Shown in pieces: positions 14,832-23,600 of a stretch of 23,882 nt of DNA. Under the pieces are notes generated by a model. That model made no database searches and was not told where the DNA came from. It saw only the letters and a list, made by a program, of their open reading frames with translations. A program made the position numbers and the translations under genes. This DNA is from QQUD01 sp039029915. Its GTDB lineage: Bacteria; Chloroflexota; Anaerolineae; Promineifilales; Promineifilaceae. Each line of letters starts with the position of its first letter. Position 1 is the first letter of the stretch. Where the stretch lies: assembly GCA_039029915.1 (NCBI GenBank), contig JBCCFD010000072.1:1-23882 (forward strand). The letters are read 5' to 3'.

Positions 14832-15761
14832 ATGGATTCAGCTTCAATTCCTGAAGGGTTCTCACTGAGACACACACTTAAGGCCAACAATCGAGCCATT
14901 ACTCGTGTTGCTTGGTCGCCAAACGGCCGTTCCTTGGCGTCTGCATCCTATGACCAAACGGTTCGGCTTTGGGATGTGGAAAACGGAAAGCAGATTCAAG
15001 AACTTTATGGCTACAGTGGCTCAGTTTTTACGGTGGCTATTACGCCAGATGACCGCTACGCCGTTTCTGCTTCAAAAAGCGGGTTAAAAGTTTGGGATTT
15101 AACCGGCGAGACGAGATCGCGAACGTTCCGTGGTCACAGCGATTATATTTACTCTGTTGCTGTTACCCCAAACGGCCGTTTTGCTATCTCAGGTGCCTAT
15201 GACGAGACAGTGCGCGTATGGGAACTAGCAACAGATTCTGAATATCGGGTGCTCAAAGGGCATACCGGCCGAGTTGGCAGCGTCACTACAAGTGTTGATG
15301 GCTCAATGGTGATCTCAGGCGCAGGCGATGCGCGAATCAAACTATGGGATATTGAAACCGGTGAAGCCAGGCGAACCTTAACCGGACACCGAGGGGAAGT
15401 GCTCTCATTAGCGACGTCGCCCGATGGAAAAACATTAGCGTCGGGTGCCCACGATGGCACAATTCGTCTTTGGTCATTAGAACAAGGTGGCGACCAAACG
15501 GTGTTGTCTGAGCATGAAAAGCCAGTTACGGCCGTCTCCTACTCATATGATGGCCGCCTACTGGCTTCAAAGTCTGCAGACGGCACGGTTCGACTGTGGA
15601 ACGCCGCCACCCAAGATGTGTTGGCGATTCTGCCAGAGAAGCACTCATCGTTCGCTTTTTCTGGGATGGCCTTCCATCCATCGCAGCTTACCTTGGCGAC
15701 GCTCGGTGAAAAAGACAAAATCATTCGAATATGGGACTTAGATATTTCGACTTGGCTGTAG
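14832..15761 (+). CDS. Seven-bladed WD40 beta-propeller protein
   Basis: The 309-residue protein consists almost entirely of seven WD40 repeats of about 42 residues. They end in VRLWDV, LKVWDL, VRVWEL, IKLWDI, IRLWSL, VRLWNA and IRIWDL. GH dipeptides mark blades 3, 4 and 5 (FRGHSDY, LKGHTGR, LTGHRGE). Seven blades make one closed propeller, so the protein is complete and lacks any fused effector domain. Propellers are scaffolds for protein binding; the partner is unknown. No signal peptide is visible, so it is probably cytoplasmic. The start is ATG 14832; a GTG at 14805 would add nine residues without better ribosome binding. Three ACGGCCGT sites lie inside. Confidence 0.9.
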   Translation: MDSASIPEGFSLRHTLKANNRAITRVAWSPNGRSLASASYDQTVRLWDVENGKQIQELYGYSGSVFTVAITPDDRYAVSASKSGLKVWDLTGETRSRTFRGHSDYIYSVAVTPNGRFAISGAYDETVRVWELATDSEYRVLKGHTGRVGSVTTSVDGSMVISGAGDARIKLWDIETGEARRTLTGHRGEVLSLATSPDGKTLASGAHDGTIRLWSLEQGGDQTVLSEHEKPVTAVSYSYDGRLLASKSADGTVRLWNAATQDVLAILPEKHSSFAFSGMAFHPSQLTLATLGEKDKIIRIWDLDISTWL

Positions 15762-15780
15762 ATCAGCAAAAAAAACGTTT

Positions 15781-15811
15781 GGAATAGATTGCGGTAAACG
15801 CATTCCATTCC
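15781..15811 (+). terminator. Candidate terminator after WD40 gene
   Basis: The arms 15781-15793 and 15799-15811 pair at 11 of 13 positions around a five-base loop. It begins 20 bases after the stop. It is followed only by CTTTAGG, so the U-tract is poor; on the opposite strand it would be followed by an eight-T run. Confidence 0.4.
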
Positions 15812-15903
15812 TTTAGGTGAACCGAAGTTCCGGCTATGAATAACACAACGGCTGCAAACTTCGTAACACTCAGTCAATGGGAAATCTCAATTGAATTCTT
15901 TTT

Positions 15904-15926
15904 GGTAAATCTTTCAGCGATTTACC
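15904..15926. other. Perfect 8-bp hairpin upstream of the GAF kinase
   Basis: GGTAAATC (15904-15911) pairs with GATTTACC (15919-15926) across a seven-base loop. No T-run follows on either strand, so it is not a terminator. It lies about 35 bases before the likely -10 box TATAAT at 15961-15966 of the following gene and could be an operator. Confidence 0.35.
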
Positions 15927-15960
15927 GGCTGCTGTTAGATTACCCGTTTGTTTAATTGTC

Positions 15961-15966
15961 TATAAT
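15961..15966 (+). promoter_or_regulatory. Likely -10 box of the GAF kinase gene
   Basis: A perfect TATAAT lies 60 bases before the ATG. The -35 position (GATTAC at 15938-15943 for a 17-base spacer) is poor, so an activator may be needed. Support is limited to the -10 match. Confidence 0.35.
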
Positions 15967-16025
15967 GAGCTTGATAGGTAGCAACGTACAAAATTATAGA
16001 TTCAGTTTGTATAGGTTTAAATTTT

Positions 16026-17615
16026 ATGCTCGAAAAATCACCAACTCAATTGGTTACCCAAAGTAGAGAGCGATTGACTCAATCAATCCACTTTATTACC
16101 AATCATCGGTTGATTATCAATTATCATTCAACCCAACTGGATGCGTTCCTAGATCTCCCCCAAGCAAATTGGACGGGCCATTCTCTCGCCACTATTTTGC
16201 CAGAGCTTTCAGACTGTGAAAAAGCATTGCCTCACGATATTCCTAATCCTGGTGATTCGGCCACGTACAAGATTTGGCGCTTAACAGAGACCTCTCGCAA
16301 ACCATATGAGGTTCATTTTGAGCATATTCAAAAGCAAAATTATCTCGTTCAATTAACGGCCGTTTTAGCACAGCCTCAAATTGAACAGCTTGAAAATCAA
16401 AACCAAACCCTCAAACTGCTCAACAAAGCAAGTCAAGCACTGATAGAGACGTTAGATTCTAAAATTGTACTCGAACGTATTCTGCAGGTCACCAATAAGA
16501 TCATTGGTGCAGAAGGTAGTTCCGTATGGCTTTGGGATGACCAAAAACCCGGTTGGCTTGTTTGCCAAGCGGCACATTACCCAGACCATGTCAAATCTTT
16601 GATCGGCGAGCGCGTCCAGCAAGGGCAAGGTCTGGCAGGTTGGGTAGGCATGTACGGTAAAAGTGCTGTCGTACTCGATACAAACGAAGATCTCCGCTTT
16701 TACCCCGGCGTTGACAATCACAGCGGTTTCAAAACCCAATCCATCATTGCCGTTCCTCTCAACATGCGCGAGGGTACCATTGGGGTTTTAGAAATTGTCA
16801 ACAAAAATGGGGGATCCTTTACCGAAAATGATCAAACCGTCGCGGAAACAATTGCCGCCTCTGCCGCCATTGCGATTGAAAACGCCCGTCTTGTAGAAGC
16901 TCTGCAAACCCAAATGCAAGATTTACAGGATCAAAATGAAGAGCTAGACGCTTTCGATCATTCCGTTGCCCATGACTTACAAAACCCGCTTTCTCTCATT
17001 GTGGGATTCACAGATGTGCTTCGCCAAGCTGAACACAAAGATATTCCAGAAAAAGATCGCAAAGGTGCCCTTGAAATGATTATGACAAGCGCACAAAAGA
17101 TGAGCACCATCATTCATGAGCTACTGCTCTTGTCTAGTATTCGCAAAGTTGAAGTAGAAAAAGTGCCCATCAACATGGAAGATATCGTTGACGCCGCCCT
17201 CATGCGCGTGTCGCACATGCTTGATGAATATGACGCTAAAGTGATTCGGCCGGATATTTGGCCCATTGCGCTAGGTCACGCGGCGTGGATTGAAGAAATC
17301 TGGGAAAATTATATAAGCAATGCCATCAAGTATGGTGGTCGACCGCCCGTTATAGAGCTTGGGGCCACGCTTGAATCGAATGGTCAAATCGTTCGCTTCT
17401 GGGTACACGATAATGGCCAAGGCTTAACACTTGAAGAACAGTCGCGGCTGTTTGCTCCGTTTACCCGATTGAGCTCAATTCGCGTCACGGGACAAGGGTT
17501 AGGCTTGTCCATCGTCCAGCGCATTATGAATAAGCTTGACGGTGAGGTTGGCGTTGAAAGCATCATTGGTGAAGGCAGTACATTCAGCTTCAAGTTACCC
17601 GTGGCCGACATGTAA
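16026..17615 (+). CDS. Soluble GAF-domain sensor histidine kinase
   Basis: The 529-residue protein has no membrane helix and is probably cytoplasmic. The order is a divergent PAS-like N-terminus (about 15-115), a short coiled coil, a GAF domain (about 137-290, with SSVWLWDD and GLAGWVGMYGKSAVV), and a second coiled coil (about 290-312). A HisKA helix carries the phospho-acceptor His316 in SVAHDLQNPL. The ATPase domain has N-box ENYISNAIKY, G1 DNGQG and G2 GQGLGLSIV. All catalytic parts look intact. It has no receiver domain and no adjacent response regulator, so its partner is elsewhere. The GAF ligand is unknown. It ends only three bases from the end of the convergent gene on the other strand, with no terminator between. 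Confidence 0.93.
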   Translation: MLEKSPTQLVTQSRERLTQSIHFITNHRLIINYHSTQLDAFLDLPQANWTGHSLATILPELSDCEKALPHDIPNPGDSATYKIWRLTETSRKPYEVHFEHIQKQNYLVQLTAVLAQPQIEQLENQNQTLKLLNKASQALIETLDSKIVLERILQVTNKIIGAEGSSVWLWDDQKPGWLVCQAAHYPDHVKSLIGERVQQGQGLAGWVGMYGKSAVVLDTNEDLRFYPGVDNHSGFKTQSIIAVPLNMREGTIGVLEIVNKNGGSFTENDQTVAETIAASAAIAIENARLVEALQTQMQDLQDQNEELDAFDHSVAHDLQNPLSLIVGFTDVLRQAEHKDIPEKDRKGALEMIMTSAQKMSTIIHELLLLSSIRKVEVEKVPINMEDIVDAALMRVSHMLDEYDAKVIRPDIWPIALGHAAWIEEIWENYISNAIKYGGRPPVIELGATLESNGQIVRFWVHDNGQGLTLEEQSRLFAPFTRLSSIRVTGQGLGLSIVQRIMNKLDGEVGVESIIGEGSTFSFKLPVADM

Positions 17616-17618
17616 GTA

Positions 17619-18230
17619 TCATTCTTCCTCAGCCAAATATGGTCTGGTGCGCGCCACGGCTTCTTTTCGATTCTGCCAAATGCCAATCCCCAATAGGATG
17701 CCCACCACGGATACCCCTATCAGCTCTCCCCAACTCATATGGAAGTTGACATAAATACAGCTTTTGGCCGGCATTGTGGCCAAAAGCACGGGATCTGTCG
17801 TTGAGACTGTGTAGGACCTAATAATTGGCTCACGAGGTTCAACCTGCACGATGAACGGCGGCGTTCGCTTTTCTGAAGCGACAAGGGGGCCCGATTCAAG
17901 ACCATCCACAACTTCAATCGCCCAACCGTCTAACACAATTAAGTAAGGTGCACTTAATGAAGTAAACCGCTGCCGGTGAATATACGGATACACTTTCAAA
18001 AACTGACTGTAGGCATCAGATTGAAGCCCCACCTGATAAATTGGATGGACGGCAGGTTGATACTCTGAGTCGATCCACACCCCATTTCGACGAATAAATG
18101 TCTTTTCTCCAATGTATCGTTCATCAGGTTGTGTTTGATACGCCATTAGCCTTGGCACTTGAAGGAAGCCAATGAGCGCGATTGACATAAGAAAAAATAA
18201 GAATATCCAGCGTTTTTGATTTTTATTCAT
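17619..18230 (-). CDS. Unknown membrane-anchored protein with two terminal TM helices
   Basis: I do not recognise this 203-residue protein. It has an N-terminal hydrophobic segment (about 8-27) after a basic start. A region of about 130 residues follows, rich in Tyr, Pro and Val (GEKTFIRRNGVWIDSEY, SAPYLIVLDGWAIEVVD). A second membrane helix (about 168-187) precedes a basic and acidic tail. The middle part is probably outside the membrane. This N- and C-anchored shape recalls small predicted periplasmic loops of transport or protease accessory proteins, but nothing specific. ATG 18230 is preferred over ATG 18260 because AAGGGG lies seven bases upstream. It is transcribed away from the S9 peptidase across a 93-base gap that must hold both promoters. 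Confidence 0.75.
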   Translation of the reverse strand: MNKNQKRWIFLFFLMSIALIGFLQVPRLMAYQTQPDERYIGEKTFIRRNGVWIDSEYQPAVHPIYQVGLQSDAYSQFLKVYPYIHRQRFTSLSAPYLIVLDGWAIEVVDGLESGPLVASEKRTPPFIVQVEPREPIIRSYTVSTTDPVLLATMPAKSCIYVNFHMSWGELIGVSVVGILLGIGIWQNRKEAVARTRPYLAEEE

Positions 18231-18323
18231 GCGGTTGCCCCTTTTTATGATATGGTTCATACTTTCCAGAACGCCTTTTCAAAAGAAATAGTTCCATATC
18301 GAAAAAATTTATTCGGAGGCAAT

Positions 18324-20327
18324 ATGTCTGACGCAAAACGGCCGTTAACCGCAGCCGATCTTTATGACTTAAAACTCGTATCTGATCCCCAGATTTCACC
18401 TGATGGAAAACACACTATTTTTTCCGTTATCCGAGTTGACAAAACCAGTGAAAAAAAGCACAGTGATCTTTGGTTAGCTAATCTAGAAAATGGCCAAAAG
18501 CAACAGTTTACTTTTGGCGACTACACGGATACTTCACCTCGCTGGTCACCTGACGGACAAGCCATCGCGTTTTTGTCAAACCGTAAAAACGAACAGCAAA
18601 TGCAGATTTATATTTTGCCTTTTACCGGGGGCGAAGCACGGCCGTTAACGGATCTAAAAGGCAGTTTTGCAGAGTACAGTTGGTCACCTGACGGCACGAA
18701 GCTGTTAGCTCAGTTCCGCAAAATAGATGAAGACGCGCTTGAGCGCCAAGAAGACGAAAAGAAGAAAAAACTGGGCGTTGTTGCCCGTCACATTACGAGC
18801 CTTGGCTATAAATTTGATGGGGCTGGGTATCTGCCAAAAGAGATGTGGCACATTTGGATCATTGATGTAGCGACTGGAGAATCAAAGCAGCTTACCGACG
18901 GTGAATCTCATGAGTCTGACCTCACGTGGTCGCCTGACGGGACACAAATTTTGTTTACATCCAACCGCCATCCAAACTGGATATTAAACCCGAAAGAGGA
19001 TAGCTTTTATCGTATCCCAGCTGAAGGGGGCGACATGGTAAGGTTGGCATCAAATAACGGCCGTAAAGGGAGCCCAGCCTATTCTCCAGATGGCACGAAA
19101 ATTGCCTTTCTCGGTACAGAGGACGTCGGCCACTTTTCTCAAAACAGCAATCTCTATGTGATGTCAGCTGATGGTGGCGACGCTCAAAATCTCACCAAGG
19201 CGTATGATCTCACAATTTCCCCCTCAACATTAGGGGACACCGGAAGCGGCACCCCTTTTCCACGCCCCGTTTGGTCATTAGACGGGCAAAAGATCTATGT
19301 CATTGCCAGCGATAAAGGGGATCAACCCATTGTGGCTGTTAATAACGACGGCTCAGGTATTGAGCGTCTCGTTGGAGATGGCGGCATCATTGATGGCTTC
19401 ACAATGAGCAATGACCAAACGCAAATAGCGTTTCAATGGGGCACCATCGAAGCCCCAGCAAATTTAGCCACCATGTCTTTAGCAGACAAAAACGTTGAAA
19501 TCTTCACAAACTACAACGATGCGCTTTTAGAGGAAATTGCCTTTGGACAGTTTGAAGAAGTTTGGATTGATACGCCCGCTCAGACAAAACTCCAAGGCTG
19601 GATATTAACCCCTCCCGATTTTGATCCATCAAAAACGTACCCCAGCATTTTGGAAATCCATGGCGGCCCGTTTGCCCAATACGGCCGTTCCTTTATGCAT
19701 GAATTTCACTACTTCGCTGCCAACGGATATGTGGTCTATTGCACCAACCCGCGCGGCAGCCAAGGGTACGGGCAAGCACATGCAACAGCCATCTCAAATC
19801 AGTGGGGGACGGTTGATTATGATGACGTCATGACGTGGACCGACTATGTGGCCCAACGGCCGTTTATTGATAAGGACCGTATGGGCGTCACTGGCGGAAG
19901 CTATGGTGGCTATATGACGACCCTCATCATTGGCAAGACAGATCGTTTTAAAGCGGCCGTGGCGCAGCGGTTGGTCAGCAATCTGATTAGCTTTTATGGC
20001 TCGAGCGACATGACTTGGAATGTGGAAGGCTTAACGGGAATTCCCACCCAGCCTTGGCACGATTTAGAAAGTTATTGGCGCCAATCTCCCATTTCACTGA
20101 TAGGTAATGCCAAAACCCCTACAATGGTTGTTCACAGCGAGCGAGATTACCGCTGCGATCGAGAACAAGGCGAGCAGGTTTTTGCGGCACTGCAACGGAT
20201 GGAAGTCCCCTCTGAAATGATTTTGTTCCCTGAAGAATCCCATGGCCTAAGCCGAAACGGCCGTACCGATCGTAGAATTCAGCGTTTGGAGCACATGTTG
20301 CGCTGGTTTGATAATTATTTGAAATAA
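18324..20327 (+). CDS. S9 family serine peptidase (acylaminoacyl/oligopeptidase type)
   Basis: The 667-residue enzyme is a prolyl-oligopeptidase family member: an N-terminal beta-propeller (about 15-400) gating a C-terminal alpha/beta hydrolase (about 410-667). The propeller shows repeated SPDG turns, also seen in TolB-like blades. The catalytic triad is visible: Ser526 in GGSYGGY, Asp608 in SERDYRCD and His640 in EESHGLSRNGR. EIHGGPF supplies the oxyanion region. It should cleave short peptides, probably in the cytoplasm, as no signal peptide is seen after the chosen start. ATG 18324 has GGAGG with a five-base spacer; the longer frame from 18216 would run through the divergent promoter. Six ACGGCCGT sites, the densest cluster in the window, lie in this gene. 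Confidence 0.95.
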   Translation: MSDAKRPLTAADLYDLKLVSDPQISPDGKHTIFSVIRVDKTSEKKHSDLWLANLENGQKQQFTFGDYTDTSPRWSPDGQAIAFLSNRKNEQQMQIYILPFTGGEARPLTDLKGSFAEYSWSPDGTKLLAQFRKIDEDALERQEDEKKKKLGVVARHITSLGYKFDGAGYLPKEMWHIWIIDVATGESKQLTDGESHESDLTWSPDGTQILFTSNRHPNWILNPKEDSFYRIPAEGGDMVRLASNNGRKGSPAYSPDGTKIAFLGTEDVGHFSQNSNLYVMSADGGDAQNLTKAYDLTISPSTLGDTGSGTPFPRPVWSLDGQKIYVIASDKGDQPIVAVNNDGSGIERLVGDGGIIDGFTMSNDQTQIAFQWGTIEAPANLATMSLADKNVEIFTNYNDALLEEIAFGQFEEVWIDTPAQTKLQGWILTPPDFDPSKTYPSILEIHGGPFAQYGRSFMHEFHYFAANGYVVYCTNPRGSQGYGQAHATAISNQWGTVDYDDVMTWTDYVAQRPFIDKDRMGVTGGSYGGYMTTLIIGKTDRFKAAVAQRLVSNLISFYGSSDMTWNVEGLTGIPTQPWHDLESYWRQSPISLIGNAKTPTMVVHSERDYRCDREQGEQVFAALQRMEVPSEMILFPEESHGLSRNGRTDRRIQRLEHMLRWFDNYLK

Positions 20328-20338
20328 GAATGATACGT

Positions 20339-20383
20339 TGTCTGAGCGTCACTGACATGTAAAATATCAGTAACGCTCAGACA
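20339..20383 (+). terminator. Strong hairpin, probable terminator of the S9 peptidase gene
   Basis: TGTCTGAGCGT (20339-20349) pairs with ACGCTCAGACA (20373-20383). After one mismatch, ACTGA (20351-20355) pairs with TCAGT (20367-20371), closing an 11-base loop. It starts 11 bases after the stop. A T5 run appears only about ten bases later, so intrinsic termination may be weak; the hairpin may instead protect the 3' end. Confidence 0.55.
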
Positions 20384-20630
20384 CAAAGCCCCGTTTTTCT
20401 GCCCCATTACCCACGTCAGGGAATGACAAAAAGACCATTTCAATAACCAAATTTATTTTTAATATTGAACATAGCCACCCGCTGTATTAGGTGAACGAAA
20501 CGAAGCTGTTCTAAATCGGTTTTGATCATCATATTTCGTTCCCACAGCCAATGGAAGAGTTTTGTCGTTTCTTTTACTTTTTCTTCCATTTCCGTCAGTG
20601 ATTTTTTAGGGAGTCACCCAAAGGTATTCA
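20384..20630. other. Intergenic region before the hybrid kinase
   Basis: The stretch is AT-rich. Apart from a possible 49-codon minus-strand ORF (20440-20589) nothing coding is seen. No clear promoter pair for the kinase gene was found. Confidence 0.4.
20440..20589 (-). CDS. Possible small ORF of unknown function
   Basis: ATG at 20587-20589 opens 49 codons to a TGA at 20440-20442. The product has a charged start (MEEKVKETTK), an aromatic patch LFHWLWERN and a basic end, so it is not obviously random. There is no good ribosome-binding site and no recognisable family. It could be a remnant or chance. Confidence 0.2.
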   Translation of the reverse strand: MEEKVKETTKLFHWLWERNMMIKTDLEQLRFVHLIQRVAMFNIKNKFGY

Positions 20631-20636
20631 TTGCAA

Positions 20637-23600
20637 ATGAATTTGAGAAAAAATAAGAAGTATTCAAAACAAGTCGCTTGGTTAATGCTGATAGCCACTG
20701 TTCCATTTCTACTTTCAGCATCGATTTTTGGATATGTTTATCTAACAATTTCACCGACCCGTCCGGTCGTTTTCGGTATTATTCTTAACCTTATCCCTGC
20801 TTTAGGGTGTGTGAGTTGGTTTTTCTTTGTGCGTCGAAAGCTAAAACGTGTTGGGTTTTTTATTGCATCCCTTTCAATCCTTTTTGTTATTCCTTTACTG
20901 TCTTACCAATTAGGGAATATTGGTACCTATTTAGCTATCACTTATTTGACTGGGCTTTGGTTTTGTGTCGCCCTGGGGGTTGCAGGCAAATGGTCTAATT
21001 TCTTGTTTTCAGCAAGCGTCTTAGCATCTTTTGCACTAATTATTACGGCCGTTTTATCCCCAAATACAGATTTCGACATTCAAATCGCGCGCAATTATAG
21101 CTATATCTTCGTCTCCATTATTCCCTTATTCCTTTTGCTCACCTACTTTATTAGCTATAAAAATTTACTGATCAAGTCAAAAATCATTGGGGCCCTCCTC
21201 TTTATGGTTTTTAGCGCAGTCTTTACGATGACGATCATCACGACTACAGAGGGAAGAAATAATCTTCTCACCAATTTAGAAGACAAATTTCTGATTATTT
21301 CTGAAACGGAAGCGCGCCAAACCCACAGATTTATCCAAACGGAAATCAATTTATTAAAATTAGCGGCCAAAGATATCAGCGTACGGTCGAGCATTATTGG
21401 TCAAAATGCCCGCTATCGCGGCGACGAAGACGCCATTGCATCACAGTTAGTCCAGCTTGAACAGCAGTGGGTATTGTCAAGTAATAAAGTATCTCTTTTG
21501 GACGATCGATTCGTGCTCCAAATACAACAAACCTTTAACAACATCTTAGCGAACCCAGACGATTCAGCATTTTTCATGGTGACGGATGAGTATGGTGCGC
21601 TTGTGGCAAGTAGTGAAATTAAAAATAATTACCTGCTGTCTAAAGAGCCTTGGTGGAATTCCGAGGTTGCCAATGGGGCCACAACCATAAGCGAGCTTAG
21701 TTTTTCAAGCCTGCATAGCCAGCCTTTTATCGTCATATCCACCCCAGTGCTGTCGATTGGAGGGCATCCAATTGGTGCCATCCACGGCATTTATCCCTAT
21801 CTCGAATTCACCAACAATGTGCTGCACCAACCTTTTGGTGAAACGGGCGAAGTTTGGTTGATAACCGAAGACTATGCAATTTCGACTCAAAGTTACTCAA
21901 CTCTATTTGATGCTTATGACACCCAACCTCTACATGCCCTGCAGGGTTTTCATGAAACAAAGCTAAGTGAGTATAACTTTCCTACCACTCACTATTTTTC
22001 ATCTAAGCCACTAGATGCGATTGATTCAACCAGCGAGATTGATATGCCAAACTGGTCGATGATGGTATCTCAAGATAAATATGATGCTTTAAAGTCAACT
22101 TATATCAAGGAGCGCGAAAGCCTGCTGTTTGGGCTGGTTATTTTGCTTATTGCCAACATTGCCGGCAACTATATTGGCGCCCGTATCTCAAGCCCCATCG
22201 AGCACTTAACCAAAACGGCCGTATTAATCACAAACGGTGATTTAAACGCAACTGCCCATATTGATGGTCGAGACGAAGTCGCTAAACTCGCTCGTCAATT
22301 CAACACTATGACCAATCGGCTCTCTGAAACGCTAGATGGCCTTGAGGAACGGGTCCGGTATCGCACCCTAAGCTTAGAAAGAGCCAAAGAAGCGGCTGAG
22401 GTGGCTACCGTTGCCAAAAGTGAATTCCTCGCCAATATGAGCCATGAAATTCGGACCCCTATGAACGGCGTTATTGGGATGACAAGCCTGCTTTTAGATA
22501 CAGAATTATCTAATGAGCAAGAAAATTTTGCTCGCACCATTCGCAACAGTGCTGACTCATTGTTAACGATTATCAACGAGATACTAGACTTTTCTAAAAT
22601 TGAGTCTGGTAAGCTCGAATTAGAAATGCAGCCGTTTGACATCAGGCAAACGGTTGAAGAGGCAATGGACCTGCTCGCGCCTAAAGCATCAGATAAGAAC
22701 ATAGAACTCATTAGTTTTATTCACCCAGATGTGCCGCTTGGCATCGAAGGGGACATTACGCGGGTCCGGCAAATTTTGGTGAACTTGCTCGGTAACGCCG
22801 TCAAATTCACCTCAGAAGGCAACGTCTGTGTTGATGTCTCGACCGTTCGCGATAATGAAGGTCTTTATACACTCCAGTTTGCAGTTCAAGATACTGGTAT
22901 CGGTATTCCTGAAGATAAAATAGGCCATTTATTCCAATCTTTCTCGCAGGTTGATAGCTCTACCACACGAAGATTTGGCGGGACAGGGCTTGGTTTAGCG
23001 ATCAGCAAACAACTGGCCGAAATGATGGAAGGCAAAATGTGGGTGGAAAGCGAACTGGGAGTTGGCTCAACCTTCTACTTCACCATACGCGCTGAAAAAC
23101 GTGAAGTGCCAGAGCGCATCTATCTAACAGAAACCCCTCTGGAACTTAGTCAGAAAAAGGTACTTATTGTTGATGATAATGATACTAATCGACGCATCTT
23201 GGAGCTTTATACGGAAAAGTGGGGCATGGAACCTATACTGGCCGAGGATGGTATGCAGGCGCTAGAAATATTGCGACAGCAAAAGGAAATAGGATTAGCT
23301 ATTCTAGACTTCCAAATGCCTGAGATGGACGGTCTAATGCTGGCCGAAGAGATTAGGAAGTTATCTGTTTATACCAAGCTACCATTATTTATGTTAACTT
23401 CAATTAGTGGTGATAATATTCGCCAGCAGGCTCGTTCATTGAATTTTGCCAACTATATGCACAAGCCAATCAAGCCTTCAATGGTTTTTGATGCCCTAGT
23501 GCAATATTTTGGCAATCGAACATCGACAAAGCGGACGCATCCTATTTTGACAGAATCATTTGATAATTCGATGGGGATTGATCATCCGCTGCGCATATTA

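Larger units (their letters stand above)
2170..22223. repeat. Dispersed palindrome ACGGCCGT, 25 copies
   Basis: Copies start at 2171, 2217, 4596, 5886, 6272, 8211, 8902, 9213, 10409, 10901, 11698, 12922, 14035, 14923, 15172, 15528, 16356, 18338, 18638, 19057, 19681, 19856, 20257, 21045 and 22215. Twelve extend to AACGGCCGTT. All are inside genes. They fall in every reading frame (Thr-Ala-Val, Asn-Gly-Arg, Lys-Arg-Pro), so protein sequence does not explain them. Confidence 0.9.

Noticed and set aside
14686..14877. 63-codon minus-strand ORF upstream of the WD40 gene
   Set aside because: It spans the fourth hairpin of repeat B and the WD40 start; no ribosome-binding site and no family resemblance.
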